Shown here in pieces: positions 26,620-35,755 of a DNA stretch of 64,000 nucleotides (position 1 is its first letter; each line of letters starts with the position of its first letter). The notes under the pieces were generated by a model, which was not told the origin of the DNA, made no database searches, and saw nothing but the letters and a program-made list of their open reading frames with translations. Source of the stretch: Arundinibacter roseus. Its GTDB lineage: Bacteria; Bacteroidota; Bacteroidia; Cytophagales; Spirosomataceae. The stretch is from assembly GCF_004348825.1 (NCBI RefSeq), contig NZ_SMJU01000005.1:62001-126000 (forward strand), read 5' to 3'. The translations under genes and the position numbers were made by a program.

Positions 26620-27498
26620 GTGGCTAAACTGTCCTACCTTTTTCTGATCAATCCCAGAGCAGGCACCCGGCTCGGCCAGGAAGCTCAACAGCTGGCAGCT
26701 ACTCTGCAAACAAAAACGGTAGAAGCGGGTCATCTTGCCGAATGTATCCTGACTCAGGCAAAAGGCCATGCTACCGAACTTGCCGCTGCCGCTGTAGACT
26801 CCCGTAAGTGGGATTGTGTGGTAGCCGTAGGTGGAGACGGAACGGTCAACGAGGTTGCCAGCGCGCTGGTACATAGTCAGGTTCCGTTGGGTATTTTGCC
26901 TTTGGGGTCCGGCAATGGATTGGCCCGGCACCTGGGCATTCCCCTGGGATTTACCGACGCCCTGACGCACTTATTTTCAGGACAGCCTCATTTAATCGAC
27001 AGCGCAACGCTTAATCAACAACCTTTTTTCTGCGTGGCTGGTTTAGGATTTGATGCCTACGTAGGACATCTTTTTGGGCAACAGCTGCATAGAGGCATAC
27101 AAACTTACGTGAAGGTAGCCATGCAGGCTTACTGGGACTATGCCCCGAAACGGGTTCGGATTAATGAACAAACGTTGGAAATTTTTTCGTTGAGTTTTGC
27201 TAATGCCGGGCAGTTTGGAAACAATGCATGGGTAGCGCCTCAGGCAGATTTGTCGGATGGCAAGCTGGAAATTTGCACCGTTCGGCCATTCCCGAAATGG
27301 TACGGTACCGCACTGACTTATTGGCTATTTACTAAACAAATGAAACCCTCAACTTACATTTCATACGAGGCGTTGCCGGGCTTGACTGTACAGACCGAAC
27401 AACCTGCTTTGGTGCATTTTGATGGGGAGCCCTGGCAATTAGACACAACTACGGTAGAGGTTTGTGTGATTCCGAAAAGTCTTTGGGTGATACATTAG
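26620..27498 (+). CDS. Diacylglycerol/lipid kinase family protein
   Basis: The 292-residue protein starts with a GTG at 26620 (AKLSYLFLINPRAGTRLG). It has the lipid kinase nucleotide motif VAVGGDGTVNEVAS at about residues 68-81 and LPLGSGNGLARHLGI, both typical of the DagK/YegS/BmrU family. A C-terminal beta domain follows (FANAGQFGNNAWVAPQADLSDGKL). It probably phosphorylates diacylglycerol or another lipid at the inner membrane, recycling phospholipid precursors. The GTG start directly after a small membrane-protein frame suggests coupled translation. The exact lipid substrate is not determined by the sequence. Confidence 0.88.
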   Translation: MAKLSYLFLINPRAGTRLGQEAQQLAATLQTKTVEAGHLAECILTQAKGHATELAAAAVDSRKWDCVVAVGGDGTVNEVASALVHSQVPLGILPLGSGNGLARHLGIPLGFTDALTHLFSGQPHLIDSATLNQQPFFCVAGLGFDAYVGHLFGQQLHRGIQTYVKVAMQAYWDYAPKRVRINEQTLEIFSLSFANAGQFGNNAWVAPQADLSDGKLEICTVRPFPKWYGTALTYWLFTKQMKPSTYISYEALPGLTVQTEQPALVHFDGEPWQLDTTTVEVCVIPKSLWVIH

Positions 27499-27576
27499 CA
27501 GCATTTTTTTGTTTGTACTAATTTTATAAATCTTTCTCAGGAAAGAATTTTTTTATCAATAAAACCAAAATCAGCT

Positions 27577-27912
27577 ATGTCAAAGAAAAATCGTTCGGGA
27601 ATAGTTTACTCCACAGATCCCGGGTTTGACTATCAATCTGAGGAAACAGACGAGCCCGATACGTTGCCTGCTGCTCAGCAGGATTTGCGCGTATGGCTGG
27701 AACGAAAAGGAGGCGGAAAAGTAGTTACAGTCGTGAAAGGTTTTATTGGAAAAACCTCTGATCTTGAAACACTTGCCAAACTATTGAAAGGTGTATGCGG
27801 CAGCGGCGGCGCTGCCAAAGAAGGAGAAGTACTGATTCAGGGCGATCACCGCGATAAAATCCTGACGTGGTTGCTGACGAAGGGATATAAGGCAAAAAAA
27901 GCGGGTAGCTAA
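27577..27912 (+). CDS. SUI1/YciH-type translation factor
   Basis: The 111-residue protein has an acidic N-terminus and then the SUI1 (eIF1-like) domain from about residue 38: LRVWLERKGGGKVVTVVKGF, LAKLLKGVCGSGGAAKEGEV and LIQGDHRDKILTWLLTKGY. Bacterial homologues (YciH) bind the 30S subunit and influence start-codon choice. It follows the lipid kinase by about 80 bp. A terminator for the opposite-strand gene overlaps its last codons. Confidence 0.9.
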   Translation: MSKKNRSGIVYSTDPGFDYQSEETDEPDTLPAAQQDLRVWLERKGGGKVVTVVKGFIGKTSDLETLAKLLKGVCGSGGAAKEGEVLIQGDHRDKILTWLLTKGYKAKKAGS

Positions 27913-27958
27913 ATTCTCACTACACCCGGTTGACCCGGAAATGAGAAATTAGCTACCC
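27903..27958 (-). terminator. Intrinsic terminator of the downstream minus-strand gene
   Basis: A 17-bp stem with one mismatch pairs 27903-27919 (GGGTAGCTAAATTCTCA) with 27942-27958. On the minus strand it is followed by a T-run, corresponding to the plus-strand A-run near 27894-27900. It overlaps the stop codon of the SUI1 gene. Confidence 0.75.
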
Positions 27959-27976
27959 TAAAAAAACTACTTTTGA

Positions 27977-28432
27977 TCAGAGAACCGTTCCGGCGGTAGT
28001 ATCAGCCGGCACGGGCGATGGAGCAGGCTGTTGATACGATGGCTCACGGTAGGGCGACATGGGGGCTTCCAGGAGTTCCACCCTGGTTACGAAATACTTG
28101 GTGTCTCCATTCCAGGGAAGGATAAAAAACTTTTCCTCGTACGTCAGCGATACGCGGCGTCCGGTTTTGATGGCTTCTTCGAGGTTGAGAATTGCTTCCT
28201 CGTTATCACCCCCCACCGAAAAATCCCACTGCGTAGCATTGAGCGTTCCACCGCCTTCGTACAGACCTCCCACGTTGAGCACGCCTTCGTGCGTTTTGAA
28301 AAGATAGCCTTTATTGCTCAGTTTCACGACAAATCCTCCACGCTTTCCTTCACTGTAATAACCGAATGTGATGTAGTATAAAAAGCCAAACACAAGGGCC
28401 AGAAATATGAAAAGTATAATCCATTTACGCAT
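27977..28432 (-). CDS. Conserved small membrane-anchored protein of unknown function
   Basis: The 151-residue protein begins with a single transmembrane helix (KWIILFIFLALVFGFLYYITFGYY). The body reads GGFVVKLSNKGYLFKTHEGVLNVGG, WDFSV, LTYEEKFFILPWNGDTKYFVTRVE, and the tail is rich in proline. Homologues in Bacteroidota are sometimes labelled 6-phosphogluconate dehydrogenase, but no Rossmann motif or dehydrogenase residue is visible, so I reject that name. It is likely periplasmic with an N-terminal anchor. It lies 66 bp downstream of the ABC permease gene and probably shares its transcript. Confidence 0.75.
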   Translation of the reverse strand: MRKWIILFIFLALVFGFLYYITFGYYSEGKRGGFVVKLSNKGYLFKTHEGVLNVGGLYEGGGTLNATQWDFSVGGDNEEAILNLEEAIKTGRRVSLTYEEKFFILPWNGDTKYFVTRVELLEAPMSPYREPSYQQPAPSPVPADTTAGTVL

Positions 28433-28498
28433 AGTTGTTGCGATTAATTGTTGATTAGAAGGGCGAACTTCGGAAATAGGCCGGATTTTTCCAATTAC

Positions 28499-29743
28499 TT
28501 ATTTTGCTCGAATGGCAATTACGGGGTCGAGCCGGGCAGCCAACATAGCCGGTACAATGCCAGACAACACACCAATGACGCTCGATACACCCAGGCCCAG
28601 CAAAATATTTTCGGGGAGCATAACTACTTTCAGGCTTCCGAAAGGCATAAAGGACAACAAAAAGACCAGGAGAATCCCGACTCCTCCGCCTACCAAACTG
28701 AGCATAATGGCTTCAAAGAGGAACTGAAAAAGGATAAAATAATTTTTAGCTCCCAGCGATTTTTGAATCCCAATGAGGTTTGTACGCTCTTTGACCGACA
28801 CAAACATGATGTTGGCAATACCAAAACCTCCTACCAAAATCGAAAAACTACCGATCACCCAACCGGCCAAAGTCAGTACGGCAAAGAGTCCTGAAATAGC
28901 CTGAGCAGCGGCCTCGGGCCGGTTAATTGAAAAATTGGATTCATTCCGGGGTTTTAGGCCACGTTTTGTCCGCAGCAGTCCGGTTACCTCAGCTTCCAGT
29001 TCGAGCAACCCTTCATCAGCTTCATAGCCTTTGGCCACAATGTCCGGACTAGGCCGCCCCGATTGAAAGAGTTTGGCAAAAGCACCGTAGGGAATGAAAC
29101 ACTTCGTGTCAGGATTGCCGCCAAATTCGACCAGACTTTCGCCTTTTTTTTCCTGCACACCTACAACCACAAATCGATTTCCGGCAAGTTTAAACTCTTT
29201 TCCAACAGGACTTTGATTGGGAAATAAGGCTTCGGCAACGTCAGCGCCGATAATTGCTACCTGCCGTCCGGCTTCGGTTTCGACGGGTGAAAAATAACGG
29301 CCATCGACCACAGGCACATCCGAAATCTCATTGTACTCATACGAAATCCCCTGAATTAGCGCATTCAGGCTGTTAGAACCATTTTTAACGGTAGTATTAC
29401 CTTTAAAATCTATGATTGCCACAGCACTTGCAGAATTCAGATTATCGTACAAAAATTTGTATTCATTGTAGGAAGGTTCGGGCCATTGAAAATACCTCCA
29501 CCAGGCATATTCGCCATTCCCGAAGCCCCAGGGCCATTTTTGAATGTAGACGACCTTATCGCCGATAAAGCTCATGCTTTCTTTGATGTTTCGTTCCAAT
29601 GAATCAACGATGGTAAACACAGCCACGATGGCAAAAATACCAACGGTTACACCCAGTAGAGAAAGGGTAGTCCGGGTGATATTGGAACGAAGGGCCTGCC
29701 AGGCAAAACGGAAACTTTCAAGAACCTGCCGTAAAAACTTCAT
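28499..29743 (-). CDS. ABC transporter permease, MacB/FtsX type
   Basis: The 414-residue protein has one N-terminal helix (TTLSLLGVTVGIFAIVAVFTI), a large periplasmic MacB core domain (about residues 50-270), and three C-terminal helices in the FtsX domain (LVGGGVGILLVFLLSFM, LGLGVSSVIGVLSGIVPAML). The C-terminal ARLDPVIAIRAK is the usual end of such permeases. These work with an ATPase to drive mechanotransmission or lipoprotein and drug export. No ATPase gene is adjacent, so the partner must be elsewhere. Confidence 0.9.
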   Translation of the reverse strand: MKFLRQVLESFRFAWQALRSNITRTTLSLLGVTVGIFAIVAVFTIVDSLERNIKESMSFIGDKVVYIQKWPWGFGNGEYAWWRYFQWPEPSYNEYKFLYDNLNSASAVAIIDFKGNTTVKNGSNSLNALIQGISYEYNEISDVPVVDGRYFSPVETEAGRQVAIIGADVAEALFPNQSPVGKEFKLAGNRFVVVGVQEKKGESLVEFGGNPDTKCFIPYGAFAKLFQSGRPSPDIVAKGYEADEGLLELEAEVTGLLRTKRGLKPRNESNFSINRPEAAAQAISGLFAVLTLAGWVIGSFSILVGGFGIANIMFVSVKERTNLIGIQKSLGAKNYFILFQFLFEAIMLSLVGGGVGILLVFLLSFMPFGSLKVVMLPENILLGLGVSSVIGVLSGIVPAMLAARLDPVIAIRAK

Positions 29744-29919
29744 GGGTACGTTTTTTATAATCTTGTGAGGTACGCGCTTTTTTGTAATAGATCAACAAAA
29801 GTTAAAAACCTTCTGCATAGCCACAAATTAAAAGGGATAAGTGGTAAGATATCCATTTGTATGTGAGAATTTATCTTTTATTTTGCTGATTAAATCCATT
29901 CTAATTTATCCGGAATTTT

Positions 29920-30990
29920 ATGTCAAACGAAGTTATATTTTTTGCTGGCTTCATCGTTTTCGTCATTTTTGTAATGATGCTTGACCTTGGGGCTTTCAGT
30001 CGTCAGCGCAGTCACATTGTTCAGTTCAAAGAAGCCGCAGCATGGAGTGCCGTGTGGGTAACGTTGGCCATCGGTTTTTACTTTTTCCTCCGCAACTTTG
30101 GCTATTGGGTACACGACATCAGTGATCCGTCGCATTTAGCTGCCGTACAGGGTCTTTACTACCAAAACCTGACGCTACCGGCTGATTTTGACGCTGCGCT
30201 CACAAAGTTTCAAAACAACATGGCCCTCGAATACCTGACGGGTTATTTGGTAGAATATTCGCTTTCGGTTGATAATATTTTTGTATTTATCCTCATTTTC
30301 TCCTCCTTCGGCGTTCGTGAAATTTACTACAAAAAAGTATTGGTGTGGGGAATTTTAGGCTCGATTGTGCTGCGGTTCATCTTTATATTTTTGGGTTCTG
30401 CCCTGATTCAGCAATTTAGCTGGATACTCTACATTTTTGGTGCATTCCTGGTTTATACCGGTCTCAAAATCCTGTTTACCAAAGACGAAGAGGAAAATAT
30501 TGACGTTCAGAAGCACCCCGCAGTAAAGCTCACCTCCCGTTATTTCAACGTTTTTGAACGCTACGTTGTCGACCATTTCTTTATTCGCAGCAAGCGGACG
30601 GGCAAGCTCTACGTAACTCCCCTTTTTGTAGTCATGATCGTGATTGCCTTTACGGACGTAATTTTTGCGGTTGACTCCATTCCGGCCATTTTCTCTATCA
30701 CCAAAGATCCCTACATCGTATTTTTTTCTAACGTATTTGCCATCATGGGTTTGCGTTCGATGTTTTTCTTCCTGGTCAATGTCATTGATATGTTCGCCTA
30801 CCTCAAATATGGTTTAGGTGTTTTGCTGACGTTCATTGGATTAAAAATGCTATTCGAGCATCAGCTGCACGAATGGGGCTTCAACAACATGTACTCGCTG
30901 ATCGTGATTGTGGGTATTCTGGCCGTGAGCATCATCGTTTCTCTGCTGTTTCCTCCCAAAGAAAAAAAATTGGCTGAGGTAAAGGAATAG
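29920..30990 (+). CDS. TerC family integral membrane protein (Alx-like)
   Basis: The 356-residue polytopic protein has the TerC pattern, with acidic residues inside membrane helices: EYSLSVDNIFVFILIFSSFG and IAFTDVIFAVDSIPAIFSIT. Seven to nine helices are visible. Related proteins (Alx, TerC, MeeY/MeeF) export manganese or give tellurite resistance. Manganese efflux is the best guess, since no other ter genes are present. Its own terminator follows. Confidence 0.92.
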   Translation: MSNEVIFFAGFIVFVIFVMMLDLGAFSRQRSHIVQFKEAAAWSAVWVTLAIGFYFFLRNFGYWVHDISDPSHLAAVQGLYYQNLTLPADFDAALTKFQNNMALEYLTGYLVEYSLSVDNIFVFILIFSSFGVREIYYKKVLVWGILGSIVLRFIFIFLGSALIQQFSWILYIFGAFLVYTGLKILFTKDEEENIDVQKHPAVKLTSRYFNVFERYVVDHFFIRSKRTGKLYVTPLFVVMIVIAFTDVIFAVDSIPAIFSITKDPYIVFFSNVFAIMGLRSMFFFLVNVIDMFAYLKYGLGVLLTFIGLKMLFEHQLHEWGFNNMYSLIVIVGILAVSIIVSLLFPPKEKKLAEVKE

Positions 30991-31022
30991 CCCGTTAATT
31001 CATTTATTACCTCTTTTTTTTA

Positions 31023-31062
31023 AAACGTGATGGAAATTTATTTCTGTCACGTTTTTTTTATT
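31023..31062 (+). terminator. Intrinsic terminator of the TerC-family gene
   Basis: AAACGTGA near 31023-31030 pairs with TCACGTTT near 31047-31054. An A-run precedes the stem and a long T-run follows it. It lies 33 bp after the stop codon. Confidence 0.8.
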
Positions 31063-31182
31063 TTTTAGGATAAATAAAAGAGTCAACTTCCTGAACCTGA
31101 ATTCCTCATCATTCTCTCAACAAACTTTTTTAACTTGGGAAAAGGTTCATCCCAAATCATCTTAACCCCAATCGAATTATAC

Positions 31183-32946
31183 ATGAAGAAAAAGTATCTT
31201 CTCGGCCTGCTATTAGCGGGGTCTCCCCTATTGATTCAGGCTCAACAGCCCGTAAAAGAGAGCAAAGGCTTTTACCAGTTTTTGACCGATGACCCTACCC
31301 AAAAACCTTTCTACAACGACCGTGAAGGCGTTTTTGCCCGTAACGGCATGGTGGCTTCGGCACATCCTGAGGCCTCGCGCGTGGGGATGGAAATTCTTAA
31401 AAAAGGGGGGAATGCCGTAGATGCTGCCGTGGCCGTGCAGTTTGCATTAGCAGTTGTACACCCGTCGGCAGGAAATATTGGCGGTGGTGGTTTTATGGTT
31501 TTCAGAGCCAATGACGGACAAAATTACACGCTGGATTTCCGCGAAAAAGCCCCACTCAAAGGTGGGAAAGACATGTACCTCGACGAGCAGGGCAACGTAA
31601 TTCCAGGTCTTAGCACGTTGGGGCACCTGGCAAGTGGCGTGCCGGGCTCGGTAGATGGAATGGCTACGGCACATGCACGTTTTGGTAAATTATCCTGGAA
31701 GGAGGTTATTCAACCCTCGGTAGATCTGGCCGAAAAAGGCGTTGTTCAAACTGCCCGCGAAGCCCGCGGTCTGAACGCCATTCGGGAGGTCGTTCAAAAG
31801 GTAAATCCCGGAACGACTTATTTTCTAAAACCGGATAAATCGGACTGGCAGGAAGGCGATACGCTGGTACAAAAAGACCTGGCAAAGGTGTTAACGGCTA
31901 TTCAGAAGAAAGGCCGTGAGGGTTTTTACAAAGGAAAAGTAGCCCGGATTCTTGCCAAAGACATGAAGAAAAATACGGGCATTATTTCACGAAAAGATCT
32001 AAAAGAGTACCATTCTACCTGGCGGGAAGCAGTTGTCGGCAATTACAAAAACTACAAGGTCATTACCATGCCGCCCACGTCGAGCGGCGGCGTGGCGCTC
32101 ATGCAGCTGCTCCGGCTTGTAGAGCCCTATCCGCTCAAAACCTGGGGCTGGAACACCGACTCGACCGTACAGGTGATGGTAGAAGCCGAGCGCCGGGTCT
32201 ATGCCGACCGCGCCAAGTTTCTGGGCGATCCTGATTTTGTCGATGTTCCGGTCGAAAAACTGATTAGCTATGAGTACCTGAAAGAGCGCTGGAAAGATTT
32301 TGATTTTGCCCACGCTACCGACAGCAAGGCCGTGAGCGGTGGAGCAATTGCGGGCTACGAAAGTCTGGAAACCACGCACTTTTCGATTGTCGACAAAGAC
32401 GGCAACGCCGTGTCGATTACTACCACGCTAAACGGTGGCTACGGAAGTAAGGTGATTGTGAAAGGCGGAGGTTTTTTTATGAACAACGAAATGGATGATT
32501 TTAGTGTAAAAGCCGGAGTGCCGAATATGTTTGGGCTGATTGGCAACAAAGCCAACGAAATTGCTCCCTCCAAACGCATGCTCTCGTCGATGACACCCAC
32601 GATTATTGAAAAAGATGGGAAGCTGCTCATGGTAGTAGGTACTCCCGGTGGTTCCACGATCATTACCTCTGTGTATCAAACCATCCTGAACGTTCTTGAA
32701 CATGGCATGACGATGCAGCAGGCGGTAAATGCTCTGAAATTTCACCACCAATGGCTGCCCGACAAAACGATGTTTGAAGCGGGAGCTTTTACCCCAAATA
32801 CTATTCAAAAACTTCAAAACAAAGGGTATATTCTGGAACAACAACGGGGCACAATTGGCCGCATGGACTGTATTTTGGTGCTGCCTGACGGCACGCTCGA
32901 AGGTGGCTCCGACCCTCGCGGCGATGATACGAGCGTTGGGTATTGA
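31183..32946 (+). CDS. ggt: Gamma-glutamyltransferase
   Basis: The 587-residue precursor starts at ATG 31183 with a signal peptide (MKKKYLLGLLLAGSPLLIQAQ); the frame is open from 31135 but those codons are not conserved. Motifs include AVVHPSAGNIGGGGFMVF, DFREKAP and SGVPGSVDGM in the large subunit. The autoprocessing and catalytic threonine is Thr397 in SLETTHFSIVDKDGNAVSI, which splits the chain into two subunits. GTPGGSTI lies in the small subunit. It cleaves gamma-glutamyl bonds of glutathione and related peptides in the periplasm. Confidence 0.95.
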   Translation: MKKKYLLGLLLAGSPLLIQAQQPVKESKGFYQFLTDDPTQKPFYNDREGVFARNGMVASAHPEASRVGMEILKKGGNAVDAAVAVQFALAVVHPSAGNIGGGGFMVFRANDGQNYTLDFREKAPLKGGKDMYLDEQGNVIPGLSTLGHLASGVPGSVDGMATAHARFGKLSWKEVIQPSVDLAEKGVVQTAREARGLNAIREVVQKVNPGTTYFLKPDKSDWQEGDTLVQKDLAKVLTAIQKKGREGFYKGKVARILAKDMKKNTGIISRKDLKEYHSTWREAVVGNYKNYKVITMPPTSSGGVALMQLLRLVEPYPLKTWGWNTDSTVQVMVEAERRVYADRAKFLGDPDFVDVPVEKLISYEYLKERWKDFDFAHATDSKAVSGGAIAGYESLETTHFSIVDKDGNAVSITTTLNGGYGSKVIVKGGGFFMNNEMDDFSVKAGVPNMFGLIGNKANEIAPSKRMLSSMTPTIIEKDGKLLMVVGTPGGSTIITSVYQTILNVLEHGMTMQQAVNALKFHHQWLPDKTMFEAGAFTPNTIQKLQNKGYILEQQRGTIGRMDCILVLPDGTLEGGSDPRGDDTSVGY

Positions 32947-32988
32947 ACCTGACTGCAATTTCTTTTTCGGGAAAAAGATAAAGGTTTG

Positions 32989-33025
32989 TTTTGGATGAGT
33001 GAAGAAGACTTTCACTCATCCAAAA
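32989..33025. other. Stem-loop between convergent ggt and phosphoesterase genes
   Basis: TTGGATGAGTGAA (32991-33003) is complementary to the segment 33010-33023, forming a 13-14 bp stem over a short purine-rich loop. The 5' side starts with a T-run and the 3' side ends with an A-run, the reverse of a classical intrinsic terminator. It may limit read-through or protect the 3' ends of both mRNAs. It overlaps the stop codon of the phosphoesterase gene. Confidence 0.65.
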
Positions 33026-33693
33026 ACCTCATAGATATCAACCTGTGTGTCAAATACATCAATGTACGTAATGGAAGCAACGGGACCACCCATACGGGTA
33101 ATATACGGCACCCGACTATGACCCACTACCTGATGAAAAATAAAATAATCACGCTGCGTTTCTGATTTATCTGCCCAAATCGGCCCGCTGCATCGGTCGC
33201 TGCCGCCCCGAACGGCACCTGCCTCAAACAGAACATCCCGATGCTCGCTTTGATACACGCTATTCAGCGTGTCAGCGAAGGTGTTTGCCGGAAATAAGGG
33301 CCAAATGTCCCGGTGATGCGAATACCATTTTCCCGAAACGCCCGCATGTGTAAAAAGTGTTTTTTTGTACTGAAAAGCGATCTGAAACAAATCGTGATTG
33401 TCCTGAAAAATTTTCCCATAAACCGATTGAAGATCCGGACGGTAGCCACTGCATGAATAGTTGGGAAAGTGCAGATACTGAGCATCGTGATTGCCAAGTA
33501 GCAGTACCACGCGGTCGGGCTCCTGCCTGCGAAACTCGATGATTTCTTCCAGGTTCCGAATCACCCTATCATCTGGAATTGGTCGGTGCGGATCGACATA
33601 ATCACCAACAAAAATCAGCTTGTCCGATGGTTTTTCTTTGACTTCTTTCCAGACATCGCGTCCGTGAATATCTCCAATGGCGATCAGGTGCAT
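33016..33693 (-). CDS. Calcineurin-like metallophosphoesterase
   Basis: The 225-residue protein has the full two-metal motif set: GDIHGRD (residues 7-13), GDYVDPH, LLGNHDAQYLH, FTHAGVSGKWY and VVGHSRVPY. It most resembles the PPP-type serine/threonine or diadenosine-tetraphosphate phosphatases. No signal peptide is present, so it acts in the cytoplasm. It is a single gene, and the substrate cannot be deduced from the context. Confidence 0.88.
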   Translation of the reverse strand: MHLIAIGDIHGRDVWKEVKEKPSDKLIFVGDYVDPHRPIPDDRVIRNLEEIIEFRRQEPDRVVLLLGNHDAQYLHFPNYSCSGYRPDLQSVYGKIFQDNHDLFQIAFQYKKTLFTHAGVSGKWYSHHRDIWPLFPANTFADTLNSVYQSEHRDVLFEAGAVRGGSDRCSGPIWADKSETQRDYFIFHQVVGHSRVPYITRMGGPVASITYIDVFDTQVDIYEVFG

Positions 33694-33709
33694 GGGGCAA
33701 GGGATTAAT

Positions 33710-33741
33710 TTAAAAAAGCAAGGCCAAAGCGACCTTGCTTA
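33710..33741 (-). terminator. Intrinsic terminator of the YtxH-like gene
   Basis: AAGCAAGG (33716-33723) pairs with CCTTGCTT (33733-33740). On the minus strand the stem is followed by TTTTTTAAATTAAT. It lies about 35 bp downstream of the minus-strand stop codon. Confidence 0.82.
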
Positions 33742-33775
33742 CTACTAATGGACACGAATGTTCGGGTCAGGCGAT

Positions 33776-34087
33776 TTAAGGAGTTGGCTCCGAATCAGAA
33801 GGAGTCGGAGGTGTTTTTCCGGAAAATTTATCCATCAGGTCGCGGAGCATTTGCTCAGCGTCCGGAAAGTTTTCTTTCAGGGCATCAGCTCCTTTATTTT
33901 TAAGTTGTTCAAAATATTCGGGAGCTCTGTCAACTGCACCTTCGGCTTCATCGCGCAGGCTGCCGGCTTTGGTTTTCAGATCTTCCAGCATTTTTTCACC
34001 TTCATCCGTTTGCAGGAATTTATACAGCGAAGCCCCCGCAGCGGCACCGAGGATAAAAGTGGCTAAGTGTTTGGCATTTACGCTCAT
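33776..34087 (-). CDS. YtxH domain-containing protein
   Basis: The 103-residue protein starts at ATG 34087 (a TTG at 34096 is less likely). It has a short glycine/alanine-rich helix (HLATFILGAAAGASLYKFL) followed by amphipathic helices (EGEKMLEDLKTKAGSLRDEA), the YtxH pattern. The C-terminus is proline and acid rich. Such proteins are often linked to general stress responses and associate with the membrane. It is flanked by its own terminator and an unrelated gene. Confidence 0.85.
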   Translation of the reverse strand: MSVNAKHLATFILGAAAGASLYKFLQTDEGEKMLEDLKTKAGSLRDEAEGAVDRAPEYFEQLKNKGADALKENFPDAEQMLRDLMDKFSGKTPPTPSDSEPTP

Positions 34088-34176
34088 AGTGATCAAAAGG
34101 TTAGACGTGTGATGAATAAATCAAATGTACAAAATCAACCTGAGGGTACGTATGACGTTCCTCATTTTTCGTGCTG

Positions 34177-34908
34177 TTACTTTATTTCAAAAACAGCCTG
34201 CATGCGGTAGCTTAGCTTTATTTTCTGGTAGTCCAGATTACTGTCCGGCGCTGATTCCATGACCATGTCGGCGCTTGCCATGCGCATAGTCTTGTACATG
34301 GGTACGGGGTAAGAGGCGTTGTCTTCAAGTTCATGAATGAGCAATACGGGGCCAATTTTCTCATTGATTGCTTCCAGCAGATAGGTTGCTTTTTCGCGTG
34401 CATCTTTCAGCGCATTGATTTTCACCTGCTTTTTAAACTCCTCTTTTTTGGAATGATCCATCCGGTTCATGGAAGCATATTCAATGCCCCGGCTATCTAC
34501 TTTGGACAAAATCCCGTCAAGTTTATCGGCTCGTTCTACTTTCAGTTCATACTGCTTGGATTCCAGAAAAGTAGCCGGATTTTTCTTTTTCTCCCACTGC
34601 TGCTGATACCCTCCTACTCCGCTGACACGCAGCGCTTCTTTGGGCAAACCAGCTTCCGAAATCGCCTGCATGAGCTGCTTTTCGAGCGTACTGATGATCA
34701 CTTTGTCCTTCTGATTTTTCTCATCTTTAAAATACTCCCGAAGGGAAATCGTAAAATAAAGCTCGTCGGGTGTAATTTCAATCTCTGAAAACCCGGTTAC
34801 TTCAATGCGTCTTGGTTCTGTTTTGGTCAAGGTGCTTGTCTGGGCAAAAGTGGAAAATGAGGTACTGAGGGCGAGAAAAGCTGATAGAATTAAATGAATT
34901 GATTTCAT
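34177..34908 (-). CDS. SIMPL domain (DUF541) periplasmic protein
   Basis: The 243-residue protein has a signal peptide (MKSIHLILSAFLALSTSFSTFAQ). The SIMPL domain follows: RRIEVTGFSEIEITPDELYF, a helix-rich middle, NALKDAREKATYLLEAI, and a C-terminal strand LSYRMQAVFEIK. SIMPL proteins form periplasmic oligomers; known members are linked to oxidative stress or outer-membrane biology, with no enzymatic role known. It is a single gene. Confidence 0.9.
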   Translation of the reverse strand: MKSIHLILSAFLALSTSFSTFAQTSTLTKTEPRRIEVTGFSEIEITPDELYFTISLREYFKDEKNQKDKVIISTLEKQLMQAISEAGLPKEALRVSGVGGYQQQWEKKKNPATFLESKQYELKVERADKLDGILSKVDSRGIEYASMNRMDHSKKEEFKKQVKINALKDAREKATYLLEAINEKIGPVLLIHELEDNASYPVPMYKTMRMASADMVMESAPDSNLDYQKIKLSYRMQAVFEIK

Positions 34909-34934
34909 GGCTATACGTAAATTTTGTTTGCCAA

Positions 34935-34969
34935 AAAACGCAGACCCGGGCCGCTTATTGCCCGGGTCT
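34935..34969 (-). terminator. Intrinsic terminator of the DUF1080 gene
   Basis: AGACCCGGGC (34942-34951) pairs perfectly with GCCCGGGTCT (34960-34969). On the minus strand the stem runs into GCGTTTTTTGG. It lies about 40 bp after the DUF1080 stop codon. Confidence 0.88.
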
Positions 34970-35008
34970 TTCGGTAAAAGTACTGGCTATTTCTGGTCTC
35001 AGGTGAGC

Positions 35009-35644
35009 TTAATCAGGTAAAATCCTGACCATGACATCCTTGTAATAAATCACGCTTTTGGGGTCGTGGCCCTGCAAAGCTACCGTACCGCGGCTCAGCC
35101 GTTTTTTTGGATCCGGGTTTTCGGGTTCGGTATATTCATTAATGACTTTATCATTGACCAAAACCGTCACTTTTTTGCCTTGAACGATGATGTGCTCGGT
35201 ATACCACTCCCCATCTTTCACAAATACCTCTTTGACATCCTGCACACCATAAACGCTGCCCGTCTTGCGCCAGTCGCTATGGGTTTGATTCACCTGAATC
35301 TCGTAGCCTTTGGAGGGCCATCCTCCCTCCTGAAACTCGGTATGAATAAACATGCCGGAGTTAGCATTCGGCATTGTTTTAATTGACGCCTTGAACTCAA
35401 AATTTTTGAAATCATGATTCCCTACCGGGCCTTCATAAAAAAGATGCGCGCGCGGACCGGCTACCTTTATGGTGCCATCTTCGATAGAGAAAGTTTCGGG
35501 ATTTTCGCTGATTTTCCAGCCGTCAAAGTTTTTGCCATTGAAAATGGTTTTCCAGCCTTTTTGTTTTTTCTTTTGGGCAAACGTTGGGTTAATTGTTAAA
35601 CCCAAAAGTAGGCAGGCACCTATAAAAAGTCCAAAACGCTTCAT
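35009..35644 (-). CDS. Secreted DUF1080 (3-keto-disaccharide hydrolase-like) protein
   Basis: The 211-residue protein has a signal peptide (MKRFGLFIGACLLLGLTINPTFAQ). The DUF1080 concanavalin-like jelly roll begins at KGWKTIFNGKNFDGWKISEN and continues with NANSGMFIHTEFQEGGWPSKGYEIQV to VALQGHDPKSVIYYKDVMVR. Members hydrolyse 3-keto-glucosides or bind sugars in the periplasm. A second, more distant DUF1080 protein lies at 61507-62370. Isolated by a terminator downstream and a 110-bp gap upstream. Confidence 0.88.
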   Translation of the reverse strand: MKRFGLFIGACLLLGLTINPTFAQKKKQKGWKTIFNGKNFDGWKISENPETFSIEDGTIKVAGPRAHLFYEGPVGNHDFKNFEFKASIKTMPNANSGMFIHTEFQEGGWPSKGYEIQVNQTHSDWRKTGSVYGVQDVKEVFVKDGEWYTEHIIVQGKKVTVLVNDKVINEYTEPENPDPKKRLSRGTVALQGHDPKSVIYYKDVMVRILPD

Positions 35645-35755
35645 GATAATATAGAGATAAGGTGATGTAATTGAGCAAACCGCAGGCTCTGAATTCTAAA
35701 AAAAGGAATTTCAGAAATGGATTTACTTGTACAGATTTTCTTTCAAAGACTATAT

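Noticed and set aside
27977-28432. 6-phosphogluconate dehydrogenase, a name used for homologues
   Set aside because: The protein is 151 residues with a membrane anchor and has no nucleotide-binding fold.
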